From the NCBI RefSeq assembly GCF_023184515.1, contig NZ_JAAHBP010000032.1, positions 1-64,000 of the forward strand: DNA of 64,000 bases, given 5' to 3'. Position numbers and translations under genes: made by a program. The DNA is from Streptomyces sp. D2-8 (GTDB lineage Bacteria; Actinomycetota; Actinomycetes; Streptomycetales; Streptomycetaceae). The notes under the pieces are model-generated. The model searched no databases. It saw nothing but the letters and a program-made list of their open reading frames with translations, and was not told the origin of the DNA. Of this stretch, positions 26,817-35,769 are shown piece by piece (position 1 is the first letter of the stretch; the number at the start of each line of letters is the position of its first letter).

Positions 26817-27629
26817 TCAGGACCCGTCGCATTGGGGTGCGTCCTGCGCCGACATGTTCCATGCCTCCGAGCTCACCAGGTTGGGCCGCCCTGACGGCGC
26901 CCATGCATCCATGCGCGCCAAGGCCCCGCCGCTGTTACGGATCCAGGCCTCGCTCATCGGGTCCATGAACTCCAGCCGAAGCTGGGCCAGCTCCCCTTCC
27001 GTCAGACTCACCGACGGCTGCTCCAGGGCCATGGAGTCGAGCAGCGCCTTGTTCGGGACGGCGATCTGCTTGCAGGGTTGGAGGAGGTCCAAGTCCCATC
27101 TCACCTTGTTCGCCGGGAGCGTGAGCCGCATCGCCATGACGCGGGCGCTTCCGTTCACCACGATCACCTCCGAGCCCATACGGTAGAAGTCGACGAGGTT
27201 CGCGTACGCCTTCTCCCGGTCCTCCTTTGACCGGCGTTCCTCCGCGGCCGCCCGCTGCTCCGCCTTCTCGGCGCGCTGGTCCTCCCTGCCGGCGTACAGC
27301 TCGGCCCGAATACCGAGGATCAGCCCGGCCAGTGCCGCTACCACCGTGACGGCGCCGACCGTGAACCGTCCGAGATCCAGCACGGTGACGCGGTACGGGC
27401 CGCTACCGGACTCCTCGGAGGCGTCCGTGTCGACGGCTGGTTCGGACTCCTCCTGCGGGGGCGAGGTCTGTGCCGCGACGGGGCGCGTCCCGGGGGAAGA
27501 CACGTTCTCCGGTGCGCTGCTGCCGTCACCGGCCCCGGACGCCTGCGCGGGGGCAGCGGGCGGACCAGCGGAGGCCCTCGCTCCTCCCTCGGACTCTGAC
27601 GGGCTTGCTGCACCTTCGTTTGGGGCCAT
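26817..27629 (-). CDS. Hypothetical single-pass membrane protein
   Basis: A 270-residue protein from ATG 27629. Residues 1-95 are a low-complexity Ser/Pro/Glu-rich cytoplasmic region. One membrane segment (FTVGAVTVVAALAGLILGI) leads into a Lys/Glu/Arg coiled-coil (EDQRAEKAEQRAAAEERRSK) and an unassigned C-terminal domain containing DLLQPCKQIAVPN and a final APQCDGS. No homologous family was recognised. Confidence 0.6.
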   Translation of the reverse strand: MAPNEGAASPSESEGGARASAGPPAAPAQASGAGDGSSAPENVSSPGTRPVAAQTSPPQEESEPAVDTDASEESGSGPYRVTVLDLGRFTVGAVTVVAALAGLILGIRAELYAGREDQRAEKAEQRAAAEERRSKEDREKAYANLVDFYRMGSEVIVVNGSARVMAMRLTLPANKVRWDLDLLQPCKQIAVPNKALLDSMALEQPSVSLTEGELAQLRLEFMDPMSEAWIRNSGGALARMDAWAPSGRPNLVSSEAWNMSAQDAPQCDGS

Positions 27630-27778
27630 GCGGCAAGAATGCCCAGGCTCCCCTGCCTCGGGGGCCCGTTGCGGCATATGGTCCGGCCCCGGCACTGTTC
27701 CACCGCCTCGGTTCCGGCCGGCCAGGACGTCCGGCAGGCCGGGCGGGCACCCACCTCGGCGCAGCCCTGTCGGGGCGG

Positions 27779-27801
27779 GCAAGCCGTCCGGGACGGCTTG
27801 C
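27779..27801. terminator. Near-perfect short palindrome
   Basis: GCAAGCCGTCC and GGACGGCTTGC flank a single G, giving an 11-bp inverted repeat between the membrane-protein gene and the NAD-kinase remnant. It may be a terminator hairpin. Confidence 0.35.
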
Positions 27802-27949
27802 CCAGCTTTCCCCTTGGGCTCGCCCGGCCACCTCCGGCTCAGGAGGCTGGCGAGCACGTCGGTCGGGATCTTCCTGTGCAGGACTGACACGGCTCGTCTT
27901 GCTGCTTCGGCTGCGCTGGTCTTGCTGCTTGCCGACGACCCGTGGGCGA

Positions 27950-28300
27950 GACGACGGGTGCGCCGGCGGCGAAGCTGTAGGCGGTCGAGCCGGTCGGCGT
28001 GGCCACGAGCAGGGCGTCGGCGGAGGACGAAGCCAGGAGGCGGCCGGAGACGTAGACGCCGACCGAGATCTGGCGGTCCCTGGCCAGCTTCTCCAGAACG
28101 ATGTCGTTGAGCGCGGTGACGTCCAGCGGGATGCCCCACTCGTCGTCGGTTCGCAGTCGGGGCGCACCTGGGGCTGCGGCAGGAGTGGCCCACGGCCGTA
28201 CCGCACCCATGACTCCATGCCCTCTGGCACCTCCAGTCGGAGAGAGGCCCGCAGGGCGAGCAACATGCGGCTGTCGCTCCTGAGCCGGTCCTCGCGGGCC
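27950..28300 (-). pseudogene. NAD kinase remnant
   Basis: SRMLLALRASLRLEVPEGME ... VRPDCE in one frame is followed, after a shift near 28165, by DDEWGIPLDVTALNDIVLEK, SVGVYVSGRLLASSSADALL and VATPTGSTAYSFAAGAPVVS. The last string is the hallmark NAD(P)-kinase substrate loop (T-P-T-G-S-T-A-Y). The GGDGT-bearing N-terminal domain and everything after the loop are missing, so this cannot phosphorylate NAD. Confidence 0.75.
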
Positions 28301-28315
28301 GAGCGTGGCGAGGTC

Positions 28316-29296
28316 TCAGCGCCAGTCGTCGATCACGTAGGCGTCGGGGTGGCTGTAGCCGGGGTCGTTGGGCCTGTGCATGGTCACGCCCTGCAACCAG
28401 GTGCGGAAACCGCGGTCGACCATTCGACGGTAGGCATCCGGGCGGCCCAGGTTCATCCCGGCGTCCAGTTGACCCAGTCCGTGTTCGGCGGCCAGCTGCT
28501 CGCACGCGTCAAGGAGTCGTTCGAACCGGCTGGCGGCCTCCGGGCCGGGGCGAACGGCTCCGAACTTGACGAAGCACACGTCCTCGCCGGCCTCCGACCC
28601 GGCTCCGCAGTGACAGACGGCCAGGCCGTCGAGCTCGGAGCCGGCGCCCTGGAGCAGGATGGTGTCACCGAGCCCCTGCGCGTGCGTGGCCACGATCTCG
28701 CGTTCCAGGCTCAGGCCCTCGTACACGGCCCCGGTCAGCGCGCGGCACAGGCTCAGGGCGTCGGGCTGCTCGGCGGCGGGCAGCCGGCCGTACAGCAATC
28801 GGCCGGGGACTGCGGCACTGCCTGCCACCTGCTTCTTCATCATCGCTGTGAGGAATCGGGGCCAGAAACCGTACCGGCGGTAGAGCTCAAGGTGCTTGGG
28901 ACTGTGCGAGAAGGTGAACAGGCCCAGGTGGCGGTTCTCCCAGGTGTCGAAGCAGTCCATGACCGGCTCCATGAGGCGCCTGCCGACGCCCTGGTCCCAC
29001 AGGTCCGGACGCACGGTCAACGGGCCGAAGTACCCGACGCTGCCCCAGTTGGCGGCGAAGTTCGATCCGGCGACTTCGCCCTCCACCGTCGCTGCGAAGG
29101 CCGCCTGGGGATCGGTCGCCCAACGGGTGCGGACGTAGTCGGCGGTCCCGAAGAACGTCTTCGGCTCGGGAGCCCCGAGGAACGTCCCGAAGGCGACCCT
29201 GAAGATCTCGTCGGCCCGATCCAGGTCCGCCTCACCCAGCGGGCGGACCGACAACGGGCCCGTGCCACTCTTGCGCTCCCCTGCCGGTGGGGTCAT
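28316..29296 (-). CDS. GNAT-family N-acetyltransferase, two-domain
   Basis: A 326-residue protein. The first GNAT fold (about 18-165) carries VGYFGPLTVRPDLWDQGVGR followed by RLMEPVM, the acetyl-CoA-binding R/Q-x-x-G-x-G/A segment. A second, degenerate GNAT-like half ends in a RMVDRGFRTWLQGVTMHRPN segment typical of motif B. The acceptor is unknown. The gene stands alone, with the NAD-kinase remnant downstream. Confidence 0.8.
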   Translation of the reverse strand: MTPPAGERKSGTGPLSVRPLGEADLDRADEIFRVAFGTFLGAPEPKTFFGTADYVRTRWATDPQAAFAATVEGEVAGSNFAANWGSVGYFGPLTVRPDLWDQGVGRRLMEPVMDCFDTWENRHLGLFTFSHSPKHLELYRRYGFWPRFLTAMMKKQVAGSAAVPGRLLYGRLPAAEQPDALSLCRALTGAVYEGLSLEREIVATHAQGLGDTILLQGAGSELDGLAVCHCGAGSEAGEDVCFVKFGAVRPGPEAASRFERLLDACEQLAAEHGLGQLDAGMNLGRPDAYRRMVDRGFRTWLQGVTMHRPNDPGYSHPDAYVIDDWR

Positions 29297-29822
29297 CGCT
29301 CTCTCCTTCCCGACCCCCCTGTTTCATCGCACCACGGGCGTGCGCCGCAGGCGAGGCGAAAGGTTCACCGATACCCGGGACCGAGGACCCGGCCGGTCTG
29401 CCTTGCCTGTCCGCCGGGAACAGCGGCAGTCGCCGGGCCGAATACCGGCCGGTCGAACAACGGCTACTACGGGGACCGGCCCGGGAAGGCCACCCCCTGC
29501 CCGGGGCGGGGAGTCAGTCGACTTGGTGCTGTCCGTCCTCGTGGACATCGACCTCGACCCCGGCGGGCGCGTTCCAGAGTGCTGAACAAGCGCCGTCGTG
29601 ATCCGTGAACAAACCAGGCCGGAGCTGATGCCGGTAGAGATACCGGACGATGGCACGGCCCCGCCGCTACCGCTCCTCGAAAACAGTCGCAAGCAGTCCA
29701 CCAGGTCATAGGAGCACTCCAGCCGCTCTGCTGCATTCGGGTGGACCCTCATGCGGGCCGCAACCGGCTTCCCCTCACGCGAAGTCCCCCTTCACAACCC
29801 AAGCGTTGAAAGGAGCCTGTCC
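29297..29822. other. Intergenic region, no gene recognised
   Basis: About 525 bp. Open frames on both strands lack ribosome sites or motifs. The promoter of the GNAT gene and that of the small gene at 29823 should lie at its two ends. Confidence 0.4.
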
Positions 29823-30077
29823 ATGGCCCACACCACCACGCCTGGCCGGCCGTCCTGGGCACACGACGACTTCCTGCTGCCACCGCCCAACCCCACCCAG
29901 CGCCTCAACCTCACCCTCGCCCCGCGGGATGTGCACCGCCTGGAACTCAACGCGGCACTGACCACCGCCGGCGTCGCTCCCATGCCCGGCGACCGCGAGG
30001 CCATCGACCACCTCAGCACCTTGCCCGACCACGTCCACAACGCACTGCACCGCTGGCTCACCCATACCACCCAGTAG
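29823..30077 (+). CDS. Small hypothetical protein
   Basis: An 84-residue protein with a good ribosome site (AAAGGAGCC) 7 nt before ATG 29823. It has an extended N-terminus (WAHDDFLLPPPNPTQRLNLT) and a helical C-terminus (DHLSTLPDHVHNALHRWLTH). Its TAG is followed in the same frame by a truncated YbhB-like coding region. No family was recognised. Confidence 0.55.
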   Translation: MAHTTTPGRPSWAHDDFLLPPPNPTQRLNLTLAPRDVHRLELNAALTTAGVAPMPGDREAIDHLSTLPDHVHNALHRWLTHTTQ

Positions 30078-30515
30078 GCAGCCCCCACCCGGGACGCCGG
30101 CGGGGAGGACGTCTCCCCGCAGCTGTCCTGGAGCGGCGCTCCGGAGGGCACCAAGAGCTACGCCGTCACCGTCTACGACCCCGACGCCCCCACCGGGTCC
30201 CGGTTCTGGCACTGGGCGGTCGCCGACATCCCCGCCACCGTCACCGAGCTGCCCGAGCGCGCGGGCGACGACACCGGCTCGGGCCTGCCCGAGGGCGCCT
30301 TCCACCTGCCCAACGACGCCCGCACGGCCCGCTTCATCGGCGTCGCCCCGCCGGCCGGGCACGGCCCGCACCGCTACTTCGTCGTGGTGCGGGCCCTCGA
30401 CGTCGAGTCCATCGGTGTGACGGCCGACGCCACCCCGGCCGTCCTCGGCTTCACCATGGCCGGCCACATCCTCGGCCGCGCGGTCCTGACCGCCACCGCC
30501 GAAACCCCCGCCTGA
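30078..30515 (+). pseudogene. YbhB/YbcL-family (PEBP-like) protein, 5'-truncated
   Basis: The frame gives GGEDVSPQLSWSGAPEGTKS then YDPDAPTGSRFWHWAVADIP, and ends GHGPHRYFVVVRALDV and TPAVLGFTMAGHILGRAVL. These are the ligand-pocket motifs (D-P-D-A-P, G-x-H-R-Y) of phosphatidylethanolamine-binding-protein-like YbhB/YbcL proteins. About 25 N-terminal residues and any start codon are missing; the frame opens immediately after the TAG of the small gene. Confidence 0.7.
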
Positions 30516-30523
30516 CGAACAGC

Positions 30524-31066
30524 ATGTCCCCACTCTTCGACACCACCGAGATGTATCTCCGCACCATCCTGGAACTCGAGGAGGAAGGCGTGGTCCCCAT
30601 GCGCGCCCGCATCGCCGAGCGTCTGGACCAGAGCGGCCCCACCGTCAGCCAGACCGTCGCCCGCATGGAGCGCAACGCGCTGCACGTCGCCGGCGACCGG
30701 CGCCTGGAGCTGACGGAGGAGGGCCGGCGGATCGCCACGCGCGTGATGCGCAGGCACCGTCTCGCGGAGTGCCTGCTCGTCGACGTGATCGGGCTGGAGT
30801 GGGAGCAGGCCACGCCGAAGCCTGCCGCTGGGAGCACGTGCTGAGCGAGGCCGTCGAACGCCGCGTCCTTGAGCTGTTGCGACACCCGACCAAGTCGCCC
30901 TACGGCAACCCGATCCCGGGCCTGGAGGAACTCGGCGGGAAGAGCGCCCTGGATGCGTTCCCCCGACGAGAGCATGGTCAGCCTCAGCGACCTCAAGCCC
31001 GGGCCGAACGGCGCGAGCACGGTCGTACGGCACATCAGGGAGCTGATCCAGACCGCCCCCCACTGA
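30524..31066 (+). pseudogene. DtxR-family metalloregulator with two frame breaks
   Basis: ATG 30524 opens TTEMYLRTILELEEEGVVPM, SGPTVSQTVARMERNAL (winged HTH) and RRHRLAECLLVDVIGLEWEQ. At about 30812 the frame shifts to HAEACRWEHVLSEAVERRVL, containing the Cys/Glu metal site, and then NPIPGLEELG. A second shift at the CCCCC run near 30960 restores DESMVSLSDLKPGPNGAS and a short C-terminus. Intact, it would be an iron/manganese-dependent repressor like DmdR/IdeR. As given it makes only a 106-residue DNA-binding half. Confidence 0.75.
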
Positions 31067-31140
31067 TGTCCACACTGCGGCACGCCGGGGTGCAGCCCGG
31101 CGCGGTCGGGAGCGTGACGTCCTCGCCCGCGGCGTGATGG

Positions 31141-31578
31141 TCAGCGCGGCGGCCTGACGTCGCGACGGTGAACTGCCGCTGTGCCGCCCAGTTCATCCAG
31201 GAGATCGACAAGTACCGCCCGCGCCACATCGAATGCCGCCGGATCAAAGCGCTCCCGCGCGCGTCGGGCGACAGTGACGGCTTCCCTGCCCCTGCGGGTC
31301 AGGGCGACATGGCGAATGCGGGCATCACGGGGGCTCGGCAGGCGTTCGCCATAGCCGAGCCGTTCGAGATCCGCGACTACCTCGGAAGCTCCCTGTTGGG
31401 TCATGTCGAGCTTCGCCGACAGGTCACTCACAGTCGGCTGCGCGTCGATCAGGTGCTGGAACACGTACCCGTGGGACATCCGCAGGTCGCCGAAGCCCAT
31501 CGAGGCGAGGTCGGCCTGGATCGCACTGCTGACCGCGAACCCGACGAACACCCCCACGTCCGCATCGCTCTCCGTCAC
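31141..31578 (-). CDS. MarR-family transcriptional regulator
   Basis: A 145-residue regulator from GTG 31578. The winged HTH is VSDLSAKLDMTQQGASEVVA then DLERLGYGERLPSPRDARIR, with the D-x-R wing. The N-terminus (SDADVGVFVGFAVSSAIQAD) fits the family, but no Shine-Dalgarno sequence lies upstream and the next bases belong to a truncated SnoaL gene on the other strand. I infer that a deletion removed its promoter and leader, so expression is doubtful. Confidence 0.7.
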   Translation of the reverse strand: MTESDADVGVFVGFAVSSAIQADLASMGFGDLRMSHGYVFQHLIDAQPTVSDLSAKLDMTQQGASEVVADLERLGYGERLPSPRDARIRHVALTRRGREAVTVARRARERFDPAAFDVARAVLVDLLDELGGTAAVHRRDVRPPR

Positions 31579-31581
31579 CAC

Positions 31582-31944
31582 GAGGCAGTAGCCCGGCTGG
31601 CGGCGCCGGAGGAGCTCAAGGAGTTCCTGCACCCGGACATGACCCACTCACAGTTGCCGAACGCGCTGTTTCCCGCGGGCGTCGACCGCGATCTCGCGGA
31701 GACTCTCGCCGCCTCTGCGCAGGCCCGCACGTTGCTCACCGCTCAGCACTACGAAGTGATCAACGCGGTGGCCTCCGGCGACCAGGTCGCGTTGGAGCTC
31801 GAATGGTCCGGCACTCTGGCTTCCGGCTTCGGCCGCCTGCCCGCGGGCCACGTCATGCGCGCACACATCGCAGCCTTCCTCGCATTCCGGGACGGCAAGA
31901 TCGTCGCTCAGCGCAACTACGACTGCTACGAGCCCTTCGTCTGA
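31582..31944 (+). pseudogene. SnoaL-like (NTF2-fold) protein, 5'-truncated
   Basis: EAVARLAAPEELKEFLHPDM, FPAGVDRDLAETL, ALELEWSGTL and FLAFRDGKIVAQRNYDCYEP form a nearly complete NTF2/SnoaL-like domain. The usual first ten residues and start codon are missing: the frame runs directly into the antisense of the MarR start. Only an internal ATG would remain. Head-to-head truncation with the MarR gene points to a deletion junction near 31580. Confidence 0.65.
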
Positions 31945-32031
31945 CGCCCGGCCGGCGGACGCTTGAGAGGAAGCAGTGGCGACCAGGAAACTCCCGTGCG
32001 TCGATTCGCACAGATCTGCGATCATCCCCGA

Positions 32032-34203
32032 ATGGCGCACGGTCTGGAATCACTGGTCATCCGACACACCCACCGCATCCCCTCCCCCAAGGGCTCTGCC
32101 GGAGAAGGCGCCACCGCCGCGCGGCAGTTGGACGCGACGCTGGCATCCGTGGGCTTCAAGCTCTCGGCGGAGCTGCTTGAACGGCTGTCCGGGCTGTCCG
32201 AGGCCGCCGTCGTCCACACCGCCAAGCGGACGCTGCGCACCGTGAGCGAGATGGTCGGCGATCACGTCCGGCACAACTCGTACTTCATCGACTTCCCCGT
32301 GAACGTGCCGGACACCGAAGAGTTCTGGATGCGGTGTGTGGCCAAGGCGCTCGTCGACGACGCGTCGCGCGGGAACGTACTGACGCAGTTGGCGCACGGA
32401 GTGCTGGACCTGCTCAGCCTGCCCACGTACGGCCGCTACCAGCACACCTACGAGGAGATGCTCGCGGCGCAGGACGAGCTGATCGCCTCGGCGGGCGACC
32501 GGGTGACCGTCCTGCACCTCGGACGGGACCTGGACGGCGAACTCACGGACCTGTACCTCGCCCTGGCGGGCAGTACGACGCCACTGGGCGATGACCACCT
32601 GGGCGACCTCAAGATCCTCGCCGAGCGGTGCGCGCTCGGACCCCAGCCGGAGTCGATCCCGGTCAGGGAGAACCGCGCGGTCGTCAACGCGGCACGTCTC
32701 GCCGCCGGCGCGGACCTCCTGTTCGACACCGTCGTCGATGTGCTGCGGCTGGCCTGCGCGCTCTCGGGCGGCGACGTGACGCTGCAGGAGCCGACCCGGT
32801 TCCGGGGCTTCCCCCGGCCGGTGCGCCGGAAGCTGCTCGCCGGCCTGGATGCCGTGGTCGCGGCGAACCCCGCCAGGCTGGCCGACGTGCACGCCTACCG
32901 CGAGCCCTTCAAGCGACTCGGAGAGCGTCTTCACCCGCACGAGTATCCGCAGTGGCCGTACGCGGCCGATGTGTTCGCCGTGGCTCGGGGCGAGAAGGAG
33001 GCACGGTCCTTCGACAGCCGCGTCGAGCAGCTGCTCGACGCGTCCGACGTCCTCGGTGCCGTGCGGCTGCTGAAATCCGCTCCCGGCAAGTTGTTCCGTG
33101 CCCTCGACCTTCTGCTGCGCATCGCCGCCGACCAGGAAGAACGCGACGCGGTGGTGGCCACCGCGGTGGAAGTGGCTCCCGAGGTCTCCGGCCGCGTCGT
33201 GCTGTCCGTCCGCGAACACTTCCAGAACCGGGAGCGGGTGAGCGACCAACCCCGGATCTTCGTCAACCGCCGAGGCCACGGCTGGGTCACCCCCGACGCC
33301 CGGCCGCCGGTACCCGCCGCCGACCGCGATCGCCTGATCACCGCCCTCGACGCCGAGATGCGCCGCAGGCTCCCGGCACCGCGCCGACTGCTGCTCGACC
33401 CCGATGTCCTCGACGTGGCGCTCCCGCTCAGCGGCAGAGCGTCCGCGGCCGGGCTCGGCGTATTGCCGCGCGGTTCCATCTCGGCGGTCGACGGCGAGCA
33501 TCTGCGCTTCTTCGTGTACTGGAAGCAGGCCGAGAAGCGGACCGACTACGATCTCTCGGCCCTGCTTCTCCACGCCGACTACAGCACCGACTGCTGGCTC
33601 TCGTACACATCCCTCAAGGCTGTCGGGGGCAAGCACTCGGGCGATGTCACCGAGGCGCCCGACGGGGCCTCGGAATTCATCAACCTGTCCCTGGACCGGG
33701 TGCGCAGCACCTCCATCGTTCCGCAGGTCAACATCTACGCCGGCGAGGGCTTCGAGGAGACCGAGGAGTCGTTCTTCGGTTTCATGGTGCGCGACGGCGA
33801 GCAGAAGGGCCGGCCGTTCGAGCCGCGCACGGTACGGATGAAATCGGAGCTGCGCGGGGTGGGCCGAGTGGCGCTGCCGCTGGTGTTCCGGCGCGAGGAC
33901 GACGGCCGGTGGGGCGCCAAGTGGCTGCACCTGTATCTGAGAGGCATCTCGTCGGCCAACCGGGTGGAGGAGAACCAGATGTCGGTGTCCAAGGTGGTGC
34001 GTGCCCTCGTGGAGCGCGAGTACCTGACGGTGCGCTACCTGGTCGGCCTGATGTCCGACGGCGCCACGGCCGTGGAACTGTGGGACGACGAGACCGTCTT
34101 GGACGAGCCGGTCACATACATCGGGCTCGAACGTCCCGAGGGGCTGCCCGCGGGCTCCCAGGTCGTCACCCTCGAAAACCTGCGCGACCTGATCCCGGGC
34201 TGA
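32032..34203 (+). CDS. Large protein with C-terminal TerD-like domain (SCO0854/MXAN_6230-like)
   Basis: A 723-residue cytoplasmic protein. The first 450 residues are helical and end in RIFVNRRGHGWVTPDARPPV. From about residue 490 a TerD-like beta domain is visible (RTDYDLSALLLHADYSTDCW, HSGDVTEAPDGASEFINLSL then SIVPQVNIYAGEGFEETEES), which in TerD proteins binds calcium. The arrangement recalls the SCO0854/MXAN_6230 family linked to tellurite-resistance-type stress systems. I see no clear RING cysteine cluster, so this is a variant or a relative. ATG 32032 was chosen because homology-like sequence begins there; an upstream start at 31963 is possible. Confidence 0.6.
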   Translation: MAHGLESLVIRHTHRIPSPKGSAGEGATAARQLDATLASVGFKLSAELLERLSGLSEAAVVHTAKRTLRTVSEMVGDHVRHNSYFIDFPVNVPDTEEFWMRCVAKALVDDASRGNVLTQLAHGVLDLLSLPTYGRYQHTYEEMLAAQDELIASAGDRVTVLHLGRDLDGELTDLYLALAGSTTPLGDDHLGDLKILAERCALGPQPESIPVRENRAVVNAARLAAGADLLFDTVVDVLRLACALSGGDVTLQEPTRFRGFPRPVRRKLLAGLDAVVAANPARLADVHAYREPFKRLGERLHPHEYPQWPYAADVFAVARGEKEARSFDSRVEQLLDASDVLGAVRLLKSAPGKLFRALDLLLRIAADQEERDAVVATAVEVAPEVSGRVVLSVREHFQNRERVSDQPRIFVNRRGHGWVTPDARPPVPAADRDRLITALDAEMRRRLPAPRRLLLDPDVLDVALPLSGRASAAGLGVLPRGSISAVDGEHLRFFVYWKQAEKRTDYDLSALLLHADYSTDCWLSYTSLKAVGGKHSGDVTEAPDGASEFINLSLDRVRSTSIVPQVNIYAGEGFEETEESFFGFMVRDGEQKGRPFEPRTVRMKSELRGVGRVALPLVFRREDDGRWGAKWLHLYLRGISSANRVEENQMSVSKVVRALVEREYLTVRYLVGLMSDGATAVELWDDETVLDEPVTYIGLERPEGLPAGSQVVTLENLRDLIPG

Positions 34204-34647
34204 GTGCTAGCGTTGCCGTCGGCGAGGCCATGAAGGGACTTCCTTCTCACTCCTTTCCTGAAACAAGTTCCTTCGCTTTCCTCGCCCTCGATGTCGCTCC
34301 GGGCGGCGCCCCCGCTCACCGCGCGTGCGTCGCCCGAGCCGTTTTCGGGCCTCTCCTGCGCGAGAGGCCCATGCCACACCCGGCAGACAGGGCACGGGCG
34401 CGCGGTACGTCCAACGATGACGAACGGTGTGCCGTCGACGACGGGCACGAGTCCCATGAAGCACCCGCCGCTACGGCGGCCCGGAGGGATTTCGCCGCAG
34501 GCCCGAGCGCCGTCCGATACGCCGGGCCCGCCGCGCGGCCGCGGGCACTCGCTGCGCCCAGGACGCTGATGCGCAGTTCGATCTGACTGCCTGAAACGTG
34601 CCAGCCCGCGGCAGAGCCAACAGCCGCCGGTACGGCAAGGAGCGGGG
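34204..34647. other. Intergenic region with one doubtful minus-strand frame
   Basis: About 440 bp. A minus-strand frame from ATG near 34457 reads GLVPVVDGTPFVIVGRTARP then CPVCRVWHG, with a protein-like C-x-x-C, but has no ribosome site and degenerates quickly. It may be a remnant. Nothing else is recognisable. Confidence 0.3.
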
Positions 34648-35316
34648 ATGTCAGGAATACGCAGCAGCGGGATCACTCCACTGAGCAGGATGGGAGGGCT
34701 GGCCGTCAACCCGTGGAGGTCGGCGCGGCGAACGACCGGGCTGGTGGCGTTCGGATGGGCGTCCGCAGCAGCCACCACCTACGTCGCGTACCTGACCTTG
34801 GGCTTTGAGGCCGTCCCCATCAGTGTCGGGGTGCTCCTGTGCCTCACCTTTGCCGTGATGATGGCCCTGCTCCACCGAGCCTGGTGGCTGACCGTGCTGT
34901 CCGCGGTGCCTGCGCTGTTCATCCTTGTCGGGTCGGTCCAGTACGCGCCCGAGGCCGCCTTGGAGCAGCGCGGTGTGCGCGAGAGCGTCGTGATCGTGGC
35001 GGATACCGTGGCCGGCACATCGAGTAACAACCATCGCTTCACCCTCCGGGGCACGGACGGAGAGAAGCTGGAGGAGAAACTGCAGTTCAACGGTGACGTC
35101 TGGGCGCCGAAGGTAGGTGACCGGCTCGACATCATCCGTGACCCCGAGGGCGCGGTCCCGATGGAGCAAGCGGACGACGTCGATGCCGCGGGTCGGCTGA
35201 GTGGCCTGATCGGTGGCACGGTGACGTGGACTTTGATGGCGGTGCTGGCCGGCTGGCGTGGCCACGTCCGCCGCCGCCGGGGCGTCGATTCCCAGTTGGA
35301 CCAGTTCCTGTGGTGA
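34648..35316 (+). CDS. DUF3592-like membrane protein
   Basis: A 222-residue protein. Three to four hydrophobic segments (GWASAAATTYVAYLTLGF, ISVGVLLCLTFAVMMALL, LTVLSAVPALFILVGS, LIGGTVTWTLMAVLAG) flank a soluble beta-rich domain (SVVIVADTVAGTSSNNHRFT then VWAPKVGDRLDIIRDPEGAV) that resembles DUF3592. AAGGAGCGGGG precedes the ATG. Function is unknown. Confidence 0.7.
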   Translation: MSGIRSSGITPLSRMGGLAVNPWRSARRTTGLVAFGWASAAATTYVAYLTLGFEAVPISVGVLLCLTFAVMMALLHRAWWLTVLSAVPALFILVGSVQYAPEAALEQRGVRESVVIVADTVAGTSSNNHRFTLRGTDGEKLEEKLQFNGDVWAPKVGDRLDIIRDPEGAVPMEQADDVDAAGRLSGLIGGTVTWTLMAVLAGWRGHVRRRRGVDSQLDQFLW

Positions 35317-35769
35317 TCCGGAGAAGCGTCGTTTCCGAATAGCGTCCTCGTGCGAGGAGCGCGTCGCCCATGAGGCAGAGTTCCGACAGAGCTGCCCTGT
35401 TCACCACCAGGTTGAGGGCTCTGGTCGCTGTCACGGCGACCAGAGCCCTCTTCTGGCTGTGCCCATCCGCATGAGGCGGGCCGTCTCAGGGAATGATGAT
35501 GTGGTTCAGCAGCCAGGTGAGCGTGGCCCGAGCGGCGCCGGAGCAAGTGCCGGCGATGGCCGCAGCGAGCATCGCGGAGCGGCTGCGGCGTGATTTTGCT
35601 CGAGGGGCCTGGGGGCGGCGGGTCGTGGACATAGGCTTTCACTCCCGTGACGGACAGTGCCCAGTCGGGCCGTGTCGGTGAGGTCTTGTACCAAGGCTGG
35701 CGCGGGACGGGGGAGTTGCGGCAAGCGTCACGCGTTGCCATTTGGCGGCGACACTGAACAGGGGTGGGC
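35317..35769. other. Intergenic region, no gene recognised
   Basis: About 450 bp before the HTH/membrane protein gene. No motif-bearing frame was seen on either strand. Confidence 0.4.

Noticed and set aside
32050..33930. 626-codon minus-strand open frame
   Set aside because: It is an antisense shadow of the TerD-like protein gene, with no motif of its own.
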